Assembly: GCA_002914845.1 (NCBI GenBank)
Contig: JXTC01000020.1
Coordinates: 747,903 to 811,902 of the forward strand
Direction: 5' to 3'
Length of the DNA stretch: 64,000 nt
Source of the DNA: Trema orientale
Lineage: Eukaryota; Streptophyta; Magnoliopsida; Rosales; Cannabaceae
The notes under the pieces were generated by a model. That model ran no database searches and was not told where the DNA came from. It saw only the letters and a program-made list of their open reading frames with translations. Position 1 is the stretch's first letter. Each line of letters starts with the position of its first letter. A program made the position numbers and the translations under genes. Shown here in pieces: positions 34,422-47,125 of the stretch.

Positions 34422-35600
34422 CAAATCCCTCCACTACTTGCCCTTGTGACTGGATTCATTACTCGGGAAAGAGTTTGATTCTCTACTTAATATCAAGAAT
34501 TCTTTTTCCAACATTTACTGTTTTGGTTCATTTAAATTGTAGAATGGACTTCCGTCCGCGACATTGGTGAGCTCAGATACAATTTTTTCTCCAGGGGTCA
34601 TTTCTATATAATTAAGTGCTAGTGAGAGGAACTTACTAGGAATTTATTGGCTCTGCTACTGTTTTGACTCGTAGACTGTAGATGTATTTACGCACCTGGT
34701 TAACCTTGTGCGATCGAACTCGTTGGTTATTATTAACCAACCCAAAGGGAGAAACTCTTAGCTGACTGCTTAGCGTGGCAATTATCGATCATTGGGATCA
34801 CAATGTTAAATTATTACCTAATGGATTTTGTTCAAAGATCAGGAGAACATTTATTAGATTCAAATTCTCCTGGTACAGGTATTGTGACAACAGATACTAC
34901 TTAGTAATGCTGGAGATGAAAAGAAGAATTGGGCCACTGGGATCTTTCTTTGGTCCCGGACAATGTCGAGGCTTATGTCCAGACTATCGAGCACATTTTT
35001 CCAAAAGACAATGTCTAATACTAATGATCAAGGTTTTGCTGTTGATTATATATAATCTCTTTATTGCTGTATCAAGCACCGCCCGAGGCTGGCAGTTGAT
35101 AGCGACTCCTCTAAACTAAGATAAATAATGACTGGTAATTTGTCAATTATTGCAATTCAACTGTTCAAGCTCTGCATTTTCAAACCAGAACCGATATATT
35201 AAGTTGCGCCATAAATAAAGGACATGGTATTAACAATTTTAACCAATTTGAAGTCTACCATTTAAATTTTTGTACAAGGCAACGACCAGATTATCTGTTT
35301 CAATCAGATACGTTGATATATTTTCTGTGGAAACCTTATCTTGAATTTGTTTCTATACGAACCACGCAGTAAGAATATGCACTATGATAACCACATTTCT
35401 TCTTGATGTTGATGGTTAAAGTTCGAATTTTTACTTCCTCAGTGGAAAAAAAATTTGCCAAGACTAGACATCAACAGTATGCAACTGTGTGGAGCAACCA
35501 CGAGTTGCCGGATAAAACAAATTCAAGACCCAGAGAAGTTACCAAAACAGTTTACAAACTTGGTTGCTCTTCTTTGGCGCTCTTGATTAATTTCTTTGTA
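34422..35600. other. Intergenic DNA between convergent genes
   Basis: Should hold the 3' ends of TMEM147 (plus) and the B3 gene (minus). No further coding sequence is recognised; the short frames at 34775-35119 and 35403-35843 lack homology, and the latter overlaps the real B3 exon in antisense. Confidence 0.45.
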
Positions 35601-37997
35601 CTATTTCCTGATGTTGGAAAAAGCGACTGCAGTTGGAGGAGTCATCTCTTCAACAACCCGGAAAATTTTGACATCCAAGCAAAAGGAGTTGTTCACAGGA
35701 CTACCAGGCTCGAACACGCACACATCAAACTCTTCCAAGTTGTTGTCTACCGCAAAATGGTTCCAACCAGAAGTAAGCCCTGCAGATCTGCGACGCCGGT
35801 TGTAGTTAAACCTGGTGCGCCATTCTTTATCTCCAAATCGTAGATATAAGTCTTGGTTTTCCAAAGAAATATATTTCATCACCCATTCGTTAGGGAGTAA
35901 CTGATCAAGCAACATAACGAATATAAACAATAAGACATCCAACAGAAAAGAAAGTTTCCAATGCTTTAGCTTGGTTAAAACTGAAATTAGGAATGAAGCA
36001 AAATCGACAGGCAATTCTAGAAAGATCTGATAAATGGTCAAAGTCTATTGGAAAGAAAAAGCTTACCACATAGAATCTTGTGTACACATGTGATGGTTTC
36101 ATAATTACTAATAAACCCTGACTGTTTGGTTCTGAGATTTCTGCTTGAGCCAACTGCAGGGCATAGTCTTTCTCATCTTCACTTACGGGCCTTCTATTTG
36201 AGACATACTGCATGCCATATACTGTTCCAATTCTTTTCGTAGGCGTATGATCAGCATCTAAATCATTGACGAATCCAGTTAACAAAGTTAACAGCATAAT
36301 TCTGACCAACCAAGGAAGCTCTACAACAATTACAGTTTTCTTGACGGGTTTCTGTCAACGTTTCTTCTCCCCCTAAGTTTAGCCTTGTAATTTATTTGTA
36401 GGAGAACACAGAGAGAAATTCATAACCGATAGCTTTTCTTTAAAAAGATGACATAAATAATAGTAATTTTGACTAAAATGACTTTTTTAGAAGTGTTTTG
36501 AAAAATGACTTTTCTAATAGTGTCTTAGTGTTTTGTGGCCCCGTGTGACGGGAACACAAAATGTGTGACTATTGATTAGTCCTAGAAAAGTCATAAATTT
36601 ATGGTCACAAATTATGTAACCCTTCGTCACACAATTTATGACACTACTAGAAATGTAAATTTGAAAAAGGCTACTAAAAATGTCATTTTATGCCAAATTA
36701 GTACTACCAGGCCGATTTCCCAAGATCCCAACATACATACCAGAGATGGACACCAGTTCCCCACTGCAGGGGGGAGATCCATTGCTGGCTGCATGGCGAC
36801 GGCGAGTGGCTCTTATAGGGCGAATAGAAGTAGCTCTTCCGCGAACTTGCTCATCAGCAGTTGGGGTGATGACTGGCTCTCCTGATGGTACCATGATGCC
36901 GTCATCATCGCTGGAAATTAAGAGGCTATTAACAGTAGATTTTCTGCAAATCTTCTTCTCAGGATTCGGGGTGACGACTGGCTCTCCTGGTGGTACCCAG
37001 ATGCTATCATCATCCCTAGACTTTTCCACTGAAGTGCATCCAACATTCTCTGAAGAGGCATTGTTGGGTTCGTCGCAAGAAGTTCCCCTGGATTTTCTCT
37101 TCGTCAAGTTACCACCATGATCATCTCTTTTATGCCCACATCTCTTAACAAAATATGAAAATTCCTTCTCACACAACGTTTGTCCATCAAATATCAAAAC
37201 GCCAAAATGTGACTCCCCACTGTATTTAAAGACCAATAAATCATTCTCCGCCAACCCATGATCACTCGCAAACTCGTGCCAACCATGTTTAAAGAACAAG
37301 GAATCATCATTAGTCGCTACTCCTACTCTCCACGTACCACCACCAGGACCTTTAAGGGACACGAATTCAGGCAATTTCTTCTTCAGATTATTAGAGAACT
37401 TTTTAGGGATGGCCTGCAATTTCATTTCAAGCACAACACAATTTAGACATAAGAGCCAGTCTTTGAGCAGCATATCCAGCCTTAACCTTTAAAAAGCATA
37501 GGATTGTGCTACCAATGCTGGAATAAACAGATACACTAGTATAACCAAATTCAAATGTGCTCGAATTACCCATAAACATAAACGATAAACAAGGACCGGC
37601 TAAGATGATTTTACTTTTATTTTTTTTCTCTAAACCACAATCTTTTTGTTCCTAAGTATGCAAAATTGAATTTATCGAACCCGTGCTGCAGTGGGGGTTA
37701 AAGCGGTTAATGCGTTTATTTGTAAAAGGGGGTAAAAAAAAAAGGAAAATGGAGTGCACACTAAGATATCTTATCAAAAGATCATACCCATGAAAAGTCA
37801 TGAAGAGAATAATGAGTTGAGCATATGCAGTGGACTTGATATGGTTTAACCATAAATTTGAGTAAAAGCAAAAGGAACTCACTCACCAGCTGCTGATCGA
37901 AACCACTGAGCATAAACTGAGAAAAGTGGATGTCCTGAAAATGGGCCCAATAAATTTCTTCCGCCCATTTTGAGCAATCCAAGCACGATTCCCCCAT
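35601..37997 (-). CDS. B3 domain (REM-type) transcription factor, two B3 domains
   Basis: Nuclear DNA-binding protein of the REM branch of the plant B3 superfamily, whose members act mostly in reproductive development and flowering; targets here are unknown. Four exons in transcript order: 37887-37997, 36741-37413, 36067-36257, 35601-35900, with clean phases, 424 aa. It starts MGESCLDCSKWAEEIYWAHF. B3-1 spans about residues 21-113 (IPKKFSNNL, KGPGGGTWRV, FFKHGWHEFASDHGL, DLLVFKYSGESHFGV). B3-2 spans about 314-415 (SHVYTRFYV, LLPNEWVMKY, SGWNHFAVDNNLEEFDVCVF). The linker contains a 35-residue internal duplication (DDDSIWVPPGEPVVTP and DDDGIMVPSGEPVITP). The strong donor GTATGTATG at 36731-36740 ends exon 2 rather than the stop about 50 bases further on. 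Resembles the Os11g0197600/REM16-like group, from memory. Confidence 0.9.
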
Positions 37998-38250
37998 TTT
38001 AACAACCTACAGATCTCAACCTGAAATTCCAACCAATAAAGTTGTTTTTATCAACAATCAAGCGAAAAATGAAAAAATAAATACATAAAAATTTGGGTAC
38101 TAACTACTAAGATTTCTATACAAGTTACTAGAGTTTTGATACCTGGCTCCTTGTCCGAGTAAGAAGAACCAAAGCTAAGCTGAGCCAGAGGAGAAGCGAC
38201 CTTCAAACACTTTGGGCCGAATTCTGAATAATGACGGTTGCGTCGAGTTG
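37998..38250 (-). promoter_or_regulatory. 5' UTR of the two-domain B3 gene, with probable intron
   Basis: On the minus strand, GAGCCAG|GTATCA gives a donor at 38142 and AATTTCAG|GTTGAG an acceptor at 38021, defining a 122-bp leader intron (38021-38142) that ends 23 bases before the ATG. The first leader exon would lie above 38143. Inferred from splice signals only. Confidence 0.45.
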
Positions 38251-39722
38251 AGAGGAAATGGGACTAAAAAAGAAAGGAAGTGAATGTAAAACCTGATCAG
38301 ATCAGATCACTGAGCCAATTAAAACCCAATTACACAACCCAGTGGCCACTCTACTCGCAACCTTTTCTGATCTCGATAAATCAAAAGAGAAGAAAAACAT
38401 ATCAGCAATTTTACCAACCAGACCCTATTGTGACCTAAGCTAAGAATCTTTTTCTCTTTTATTTTTATTTTTTAAATTATTTTTATTCGAAAAGCAGACG
38501 TAAGAATTTATTATGTTGAAGATATAGACGTACTCAAATTTGCAACAGAGAGAAAAGAAGTTGTTCCACCCGTCACTAATCAATTAGCAATTTTGAATAA
38601 CCAATCCCAACAACGGAACGGGAAATATTAGTAAGTAATGTTTTTATACCAATGATTTAGGAATTTGCGATTTCTCTTACTTAAAAATGTCCTAAGCAAA
38701 AACCTATTTTCAAATTAATTTTCTTTAAAAAAAAAAAAACACACAGTCATAGAAATAAGAATAAAGATTAGGACACTAAACTTTTGTCCCAAAAATTTAT
38801 ACTAATGATGTGATACTATTTTTATTCATATAAATTTAAATGGTGTGAAGTGCGTACCCACTTTAAAATAAGAAGTGAATAAAATGTATACTATATCATT
38901 TTATGTAAGATTTTGGTGCCTCTATCATTACTCAATAAACAAACAATAATCACGACCCAAACTCGTTAATGACCGTCAAATTTCCTTAGAGAGAGTAAAA
39001 GAATCATAATAAAAGAAAAAATTTAAAGTGAAAGCGTCCGTAGATGAAAAATAATTTCTCACTATTGAGCTTGCTAGCAATGTTGAATATGTTCATCCTG
39101 AGATTATATGAGAGAATTGTAAGTATAAATTCGTAACTAAAAATTTCATAACACAATGATCTATAATTTGTCAAACAATTAAATGTTAATTTAACCCGCA
39201 CACAATATGCAATACGCAAATGTTAACATTTGATTAACACAATCAAATGTTAAGCATAATTTTGTTAATTTAATTTACCAAAATGTTTCGATAAGCTTTC
39301 ATCTTAATTCATTTTGCACACAATACGTGTCATACGTTTAACCTCAGATTTTATATGAAAATACAGTAAATACAAATTAGTAGCTAAAGATTTTATAACA
39401 CAACAATCTCTAATTTGTTAAACAATCAAATATCCCTTTTACATTGCATAGTTTGTTAATTTAATTTACCAAAATGTCTAGATAATTTTTTATCATAACT
39501 TCCTTCTGCTCATGATACAACTAAGCGACTATCTATCCTCTATCTTATAGAAATGATGTATTTGCTTAGAGTAAACAAAAAGGTATTACATATACCATTT
39601 GTAGATATTGTTCTATTCTCTTATCTTCAAAGTTCTGATTTGTTTAATGTTCAAAAAAAAAAAAGATTGAGGAGTAGGAGTTCCGTTTTTGTATTTGGTA
39701 GAAAGTTACGAACAAATAGAAA
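38251..39722. other. Intergenic DNA
   Basis: AT-rich. Two diverged direct copies of a phrase with AAATTTCATAACACAA..ATCTATAATTTGT (about 39143-39175 and 39387-39420) suggest an old local duplication of about 245 bp. The promoter of the B3 gene should lie near 38250-38500. No gene is seen. Confidence 0.4.
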
Positions 39723-40316
39723 TAGAGGTGGCAATTCATGTCACGATTCCAAACTTGCATAGAATTAATGGGTTTGGATTTATCTTAAACAAATACAGGT
39801 GAAAACAAGTTAAACTAGACTAAATATAATTAGATAACAGGTCAAAAAATCATGTTAACCTGCTAAACTCAAAATTGACCCGTTTAACATGATTAAATTT
39901 TTTGAGATTTTATATTATGTTATGTGCATTGAGGCTTAAGACTTTTATTATGTTCAATGTCAAAATTTGAATGTTTTATTTTGTTTAGAATTCTGGATTT
40001 TGTATTATATTTATTTGATTGATTTGTTGTATTGAATATATGAAATATGTAACATATTAAACTTAACAGATTAAGAGGTTATGTCAGGTTAAACTAAGTT
40101 AGACATATTTAACATTGACATATTAAATTAAGTACAATTAATTATTCAAATGGTAAACAAATTAGTAGGTCGTATTACCTGTTAAAGGTATTGTGTCATG
40201 ACTTACATGTTTATTAAGCATGTCATATATGGGTATACGAATGATGACATGAACAATAAACTTATTGTATTCAGGTTTAACAATATAGCATGTTCAAAAC
40301 AAATTGTCACCCCCTA
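39723..40316. mobile_element. hAT-like MITE, 594 bp
   Basis: The left end TAGAGGTGGCAATTCATG and the complement of the right end TAGGGGGTGACAATTTGT form imperfect inverted repeats of the hAT GGTGGCAA type. Flanks AATAGAAA and TACAGAAT share five of eight bases, so the target duplication is weak. The interior has GTTAAACTA and GGTCAAAAAATCATGTTAAC-like words and no frame. Confidence 0.5.
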
Positions 40317-42786
40317 TACAGAATAACAAAATTCCAGTTTATAGACAATGAACTTTTATATGACATTTAAGAAAAATCTTTCATCAATCTCCCCAAATTG
40401 GACAAGAATTTTAGCAGACTTAAAGTTTGTTTCCACGAAAATTTGACATGCAACATTCCAATTTTGTGGTCTAAGACTCTAAATTCCTTCACCACTATAT
40501 ATCCTTCTAATTTCCCACTACACCAAACAATGGGTTAAAAAAAATAGTGATGCCTCGAGGAAAACCAATCCAATATTCGTTAGGATAGGATGACTCTATT
40601 GTCGCTTTTTTCTTCTCTTCCTACCTCTTCTAATTAATTAGTTATTCACATAAGTATCCTCTTATATATTAACATAAGGGGTTGGTTTAAATGGTTACAA
40701 CAATATTTACCCATGGATGGTTACAATGGTTTAAGCCGTTAGATCTAATATCCTAAGGTGGTGATTAGTTTGGTGGTTGGCCAAAAAAATTTAATGCTAT
40801 TTATTACCATCAAAAAAATTTAATGCTATCACTACTTTTCTTAGTATCCATTCATGGTCACAAAAAAATTGTAACCATTGAGAAGTCCTCCATTAACATA
40901 AATACCTCTATATAGTATTAAACAATAAAATCTTATTTCTTAACACAACCTCTTCATATAAAAGGAAATTTTGATTATTGTACATTTAATTTGCTCTAAA
41001 GTTTTCCTTATTTTGTTTTTCCTCTACTGCAATGGAGTTTGTATTTTAAAAAAATTAAAATAAAGTGAATCCTTTTGTTATTTACTAACTATATGAAAAG
41101 AAAATCTAAAAATAGCAAAAATGATCTTTTGTTTAATTTATATACACATTTACTTAAAGCATTATACATATACAATTCTTTATTAGTATTTAGTTTTGTT
41201 TGTTTAAGAATATTGATACAGCTGCTTATACTTCATTATGCTACTTTCTTCATAATACCGAAAAAGAAGAAAATTTGTCCGCTAAGAAAAAAAGTAGAAA
41301 GTGTTCACTATGCTATTGATTTATTTTTTCCCTCTTTTCTCATAATACATATTTTGAGCAAAACAAGTACTTTCTTTTTATCGTTATTGACTAGTCATCA
41401 TAGAAGCTATATATTAAAATCTTGAAGAAGACAATGAAATTGGAAAAGATTGAAAATTGAATTTTAAAAAATCAACTGATAATAAAGTATTAGGAGGACG
41501 GGAGAAGAAATGTTTTTAAAAATGTTTACTAATGGATACTTTTGTACTTAATGCAAATTTAAGAGAGGGTGTGAAAAAAAAATAAATTATTTAAAATTGT
41601 GAGAGGTGTGTTTAGAAAAGGGGTAGGAAGAGGGAAAAAAAATGTGGGTGGCTATTGCTTTTTCTTTTTTTCAAAATTTTTATGATGAAATTAATATATA
41701 AATTAGTCTAATTAGAATTCAAACTTCTACTCTCCTACACATTCTCAAGAATCCTACACCGGCTCAATTGGCGGGTGATTATTGGTTATCTTGTATAAAT
41801 TTATCCTATTTGAAACCGGGGAGAATTTACAACTCCTTTTGAGTGGATGCATAATACTCGATTACTACCACAAGCAAAAGAAAGTAACACCCATAACCAT
41901 TCTTATATGCAATACATCACCGGTAGCTGATTTCCCTCGCATCATACCTGCTATCTTTTCTATTACACAGGTCAGTCGAGACAATAAACGTCCAGGTCTT
42001 ATGCAAAGCAAGTTCACCATGTCCAATCAAGCTTATTACCGATTTCGTAATCGATGAGTCGGTTTTTTACCCAAACTTTATAGGGTATTATCCGACGCGT
42101 TAACATACTTGAATCAGATGGACAAAGTTGCAAGAAAAGAACTTGCTAAAACCCAAAACCCACTAAAATGCAAACACAAAATGGCACAAGTCATGTCACT
42201 GCTGTTTTCTTTTGACTTCACCAATAGCAACAATGAACTTCACCGCTGGAAAGACAGCAAGACCGGACTTATTACCGGGATAACACTGCATATGAGGAGT
42301 GCAAGTAGTACCAACTTCTTATCCTGTGCAAAGATTATAGGGTAAAACTTTACTATAAACAGCTTTATGTAGCAGCACGGAGTTCTAGAAATAACTTTTT
42401 AGGAATGTTTTTCTTCAAAATTGGGATTGAAGTTGAAGCTTCCACCACTTCCATCCAGCAAGCGATAACTAGCTAGTTGCATAGAAAATACAGAAATATG
42501 CACCTGAATCACATGAAAGAAAGTTGCACATAGTAAAGCTCAGCATAAGTTAATGTCCACCGAAGTGATCTCCTTCCACAAGAATGACCGCTAGAAGGAA
42601 AAATTAGTAAGCAAAAGCCGCAAGTTAGGAGGAACTAAACTAAAATCAGGCAATTAGACAAATGCACTCACATTTGACGAGAAAAATTGTCAAAGAGCCA
42701 AGCTCACCACAATGTATTTCCAACGAAGGCGACCTGCTATCATACTTGTTCAAAAGGATATTGCTAAAACTGGTAGAACATACATG
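40317..42786. other. Intergenic DNA with a small MITE
   Basis: Contains the MITE at 40691-40880. Otherwise AT-rich to 41750, then more balanced sequence (41760-42350). The frames at 41075-41425, 41782-42057 and 42109-42345 show no recognisable domain and I do not call them genes. Positions near 42700 should hold the 3' UTR of the three-domain B3 gene. Confidence 0.4.
40691..40880. mobile_element. Short MITE with ATGGTTACAA ends
   Basis: The left end ATGGTTACAACAATATTT and the complement of the right end CAATGGTTACAATTTTTTTG are inverted, with the next words CCATGGATGG and CCATGAATGG also matching. The interior has a direct repeat of AAAAAAATTTAATGCTAT. No target duplication is evident. Confidence 0.45.
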
Positions 42787-45700
42787 TCACAAAGAAAGAT
42801 GATTGTTGGTTGATGAAATAAGAGCTAGTTCATTAGACGTTGCTTCTCCAACTTGAAGGTCATGCCCTCTTTTTCCCACTCCAGATATATGTACACGCAT
42901 TTCATATTTACCAACCAATTCGAAAATGCAGATATCTCCGATATTGACATCATTTCCACGAACAAAGGCCATCCAACCTCCACAAAAGGTGTGCACGAGT
43001 CGCCCTTTTGAGTCTGGGACAGAATTCACAGTCCAACACTCACCTTTTATATTACGAAGCAAAATCTCAGTTTTATAGTTAGGGAGGTGCGCCGTAGAAA
43101 ACTGGTATGGAATTTTCTGCATAAAATGAAACAAGAGAGAGTTTTTTATCTTCTGAACAGGAGTTTACTAACCAAGAAACAAATAAGAACCGATTCCAAA
43201 CTCAATCTTAACAAAACAATTTGGAAACGAGCACCCATGATCCAAAAGACTCACCAAGGTATAAGAACCGCTAATGTTGAACTTCTTCATGATCTTCACG
43301 AAGTTGGGGAAACAAGAAGAAAAAGATCGAGCTGCTCGCTCTTCGTCAAGTGCTAACATCATTCTTAAATCGCTTCTAGCTTGAGATCCTAGTTCATCTT
43401 CAACATCTCTTGACCTGTGAACAACTGTCCCAATTTACAGTTCAAAACTCTACTCAAGTCAAAAATATTAAGGTAATAGACATTTGCTACACCCTTTTAA
43501 CCCCGGCCACAGCCAACTCTGTTATTTATTATTTATTTGTAACAAGTTCAATGAGTTAAATACTATGAAATGCTATTATAAGAACCTAATATCAGAAGAT
43601 ACTGTCCAGTTAAATTGCAGCTTTCAAGAAGAAGAACAGAATCACTTATACAATATTGTGCAAATTAACATGCAGACTCAATGTACTCTTGAGGCATTAT
43701 TTCAAGCATTTAAGTTGGACTCACCCAACTTTTTATTGGCCGCATTTGACTGAGAGCAAAGTGCAACTTTAGTTAACGCTTTTGACGCACTACCACGTTT
43801 CTTTGTATCGTTTGGGAAAGCAGCCTCTATAAGCTTCTTTGAAACTTTTTTATCGGACACATCTAGTGTTTTTAAGCTTTTAGAGTGAACCTTAGAAGAG
43901 TTTCCCCTCATCTTCTTTGACAAACCTTTGAAACTCTTGTGTGAAGTCACAGCATGCCCAGCGCTTAGCCTACTAGGAGCAACTTTTCCACTTTGGCAGT
44001 CAACCCCTTCATTTCCAACTCCAAGAATGTGCACACGAAATTCACACTCGCCCACAAGTTCAAAAATGCAGATATCTCCAATCTTGATGTCATTATAACG
44101 GACAAAGGCCATCCATCCCCCACAAAGAGTATGACTTGTATGAACTCTAGTAGATGGCACAGAATTCACTGTCCAGCATTGTCCATTCAAATTTTGAAGT
44201 ACAATCTTCACCTTGCAATTTGGAAGATGTGCCATTGAAAATTGATAAGGTATGTTCTGCGGAATAGTTTGATGTAACAGAGATACAATTAACTAAAAGT
44301 TCCACTCCTAAAACTAAAAGAGAATAAAACAAAGGGAAAACTCACCAGAGTATATGAACCACTGACGTTGAAGCTTTTCATTATTCTCACGAAATAAGGG
44401 TAACAGGAAGTAAATGATTGAACCACTTCATGTGCTAAGGACATCTGCACACAGACTCCACCATTCGCGTTAAATTTGTCTCCACTTAAACTCTGCAGTG
44501 CCTTTGCTTTGAATAGAACAATATCTAAAGCTGCAATAAAGAATTTATCATTTCAAACTGTATCTGATCTTGTCCAGTTCATAGTTACGTGCTCAAAAGC
44601 ACACATCTTTTCTTCTTTTGTTTTATAATTGAATAAAAAATAAAAAACATTAATTATTCATGAAATTCTTTTTCACATTGTTAAAGAGTTCTAGGCTAAG
44701 AACATTTCCCATTGTTTGATTGTTAAAGAGTTTAAGCTATAAACACACAGGGTAATTACGTGCACACATATATTAATATAAGTATATACCAAAACTTAGA
44801 TCATGCATCATTTAACTCAAAAAAGAGAATGTCTACTCTTACTCGTCGTTCTAAATGCAAAATAGCAGCACCATGTTTATGGTACGTCTCTGCTGCAAAA
44901 AACAGTTTCTCATAATCTTATCTGAAAACTCAGAGAAGAGAGCGTTCAGCTATCTTACCTGGCTTTTCGTTGCAAATTTCTGATTGAGATCTAATGGCGT
45001 AACTCTTTGGCGAATTTCCATATAGCTGAGTCTCCTTGGAGAAATTTGCTACTTCACAACGTTTAGTCCCCTCACAATGGCATCCTTTCTCACGACATTG
45101 ATCGAACATTGCTTCCTGGTTCCTGTGTATCTGTTGTGAATAGAGTTCAGAAGAACTCTCTCTCATTTTCTTTAGGACACCTTCGACAATTTTATCCGAA
45201 GAGGACATACCATCTTCCCTTGCTCTTTTCTGCCCGGAATTTTTATCATAGATATCCTGACTGCATTCAGAATGAAATGCCGCCTCTTTCTCACACGCAC
45301 TTTGATCAAAAACTTGCACAGTGAAATGCAACTCACCATCATATCTGAAGATCAAAAAGTCACCACATTCTACGTAATTATCTCTCACAAATGCAGGCCA
45401 TCCATGATGAAGGAATAAATCGTCGTTCTGTTGAAGCAAGTCAACCTGCCATGTCTTGCCGCTAGGACCCTCTAATGTAACCAAACCAGATGATCTGCCT
45501 TCCATGTGTCTCACGAATTTTGTAGGAATTTTCTGCGATAGATTGCAATGTGTCACCCTCCAACAATGCAACAGTTATTCCACCAAAATACTGATAAGAC
45601 ATAGTAAAGTCTCCTTTCACAAAACCGAAATTCGAAGAAAACCCAACAACAGTTAGCACATATGAAGTCGTAAGAACACTATTTTCTAGCAAAACATCCA

Positions 45701-46250
45701 GTCCACTATACTCAGTACGGCAATGCTTAAAGGGTAGTCCATCACTTCCAATGTAGCTTTCTGGGGACAAGAATTCAGAATGTGGGTGCTAGTTTTGGTT
45801 TTTCAGTGACGAAATCAACAAGGGGTTGTTTTAGGCTTTGGCACCATCAATTCCATAAATTTCATTTAACGAAAAAAAAAAATTGAAAAATCAAAGCTTT
45901 TGCTCGCATAATCCTCTTTGATCCCAAAACTAAAAGGTCCTTGAAAATAAAAATTTGATAATAAATATAAAGCTCTAAGTTCTAACTCTAAGCTATCCAC
46001 TCTTTTGACCGTACAGTCTTAGCCAGAAGTTCCCGCTAACCCTAATTTCTTCCAATACACAATAAAAACAAATGGATAAAACAAAATAGGCAGCGAAAAA
46101 TAAAATAATAAACAAAACCGAAGCAAGAGAAATCCGAAGAAGGATTAAAGAACCAAATATTATGGAGAAGAAATAAAAAACCAGTCGTTCTGCGCTTAGA
46201 TTAGCGGAATAAAACGCAAAGAAGTGAGGCCTTCTTCTACCACTCGCCAT
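42787..46250 (-). CDS. B3 domain protein with three B3 domains
   Basis: Nuclear B3/REM-type DNA-binding protein. Exons in transcript order: 46182-46250, 44959-45532, 44346-44530, 43725-44256, 43255-43406, 42787-43116, about 613 aa. It starts MASGRRRPHFFAFYSANLSA; an upstream in-frame ATG at 46271 would add MEREALK. B3-1 (about 8-101): KIPTKFVRHM, EGPSGKTWQV, FLHHGWPAFVRDNYVECGDF. B3-2 (about 256-371): FVRIMKSFNVSGSYTL, NIPYQFSMAHLPNCK, CWTVNSVPSTRV, LCGGWMAFVRYND, GDICIFELV. B3-3 (about 484-595): FVKIMKKFNISGSYTL, KIPYQFSTAHLPNYK, CWTVNSVPDSKG, FCGGWMAFVRGND. B3-2 and B3-3 are each encoded by a two-exon module with the same intron position, so they arose by internal duplication. Exon 5 is uncertain: the better acceptor (exon end 43414) is out of phase, and only an AAGAG acceptor (43406) keeps the frame. 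Resembles the Os01g0723500-like group, from memory. Confidence 0.85.
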
Positions 46251-46996
46251 CTTCAGAGCTTCTCTCTCCATTGAAATGATCACTTTGACCTTTTCACTCG
46301 GAAGAACTGATTTTCAGATCAATTTTCTAGGTAACCAAAACAGCCCCTCAACATTTTCCTGGGAATTACATGGGGAATGAAACTATTTTTCGACCAAAAT
46401 AAAATAAAATCTTGAAAAAAAAAAAAAAAAAAATTAAGATGACGATCAAAACTCGAAACCGCAGATTTGATTTTCCATTTTTTCTATTTTCTTTTTTTTT
46501 TTTGGGGAAATTAAAGAAAACGAAATTAAAGCGATGGTTTTTTAAGCGTAGCTGGTTTTTGGAAACTACCGCTTATATCCTCAGCAGGGGCTCACTTACT
46601 TGATTGCTTCTCGCCATTATTTACAAGCGCGTGTTTACACGTTCTGTAGGTTATCTTCAGTTCTTCTCGACACGTAGACAAACTCCGTCGACTATGTTGA
46701 CACGCGATCTATACCGCGTGAGAGTTGGAGTGTATAGATGACTGACATCGCCACATGTAATTAACCTCGCAATAAGGGATACAAATTGAACCTCTGTTTT
46801 TTTTTTCCCCCCCCTAAACGTACATGATAGCGCAAAATAGATTTTGATACATAGGTTTATGAGTTATATGATGAAAAAAGAAAAACAAAATCTTTAACGG
46901 TAAATTTAATCATGTTTTCTAGTTTATGCAAAATTTTACATATTATTGTAAATTTTTACAAATTTACTATATAAATTAACCAATAAATTTATCACT
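46251..46996 (-). promoter_or_regulatory. Upstream region of the three-domain B3 gene
   Basis: Noncoding. The leader contains the in-frame ATG at 46271. Further up, 46610-46770 is GC-richer, with CGCGTG and ACACGT words. No definite TATA box or start site can be assigned. Confidence 0.3.
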
Positions 46997-47011
46997 AAAT
47001 ATATTATCTGA

Positions 47012-47111
47012 TGACAAAGTGAGTTGGTTCAAATGGTAAGAACATTCACTACCTAGGATCTCGGTCCTAAGTTCGAGTCACACTAGGGGTAGGCTTGAAA
47101 ACATGATTGAA
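47012..47111 (+). mobile_element. Short tRNA-like SINE
   Basis: About 100 bp with an A-box-like segment (GAGTTGGTTCAAATGGTAAG, 47021-47040) and a B-box-like AAGTTCGAGTC (about 47069-47079). The flanks AATATATTATCTGA (46998-47011) and AATACATTATCTGA (47112-47125) match at 13 of 14 positions, a good retroposition duplication. It lacks a clear A tail. Confidence 0.6.
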
Positions 47112-47125
47112 AATACATTATCTGA

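Noticed and set aside
35403..35843. 146-aa plus frame
   Set aside because: Antisense to the last exon of the two-domain B3 gene, which has clear homology.
36680..37120. 146-aa plus frame
   Set aside because: Antisense to the B3 linker exon and its 35-residue duplication.
41075..42345. Three frames of 78-116 aa as possible genes
   Set aside because: No recognisable domain or splice context; composition is that of AT-rich intergenic DNA. An organelle-DNA origin was considered, but nothing matched.
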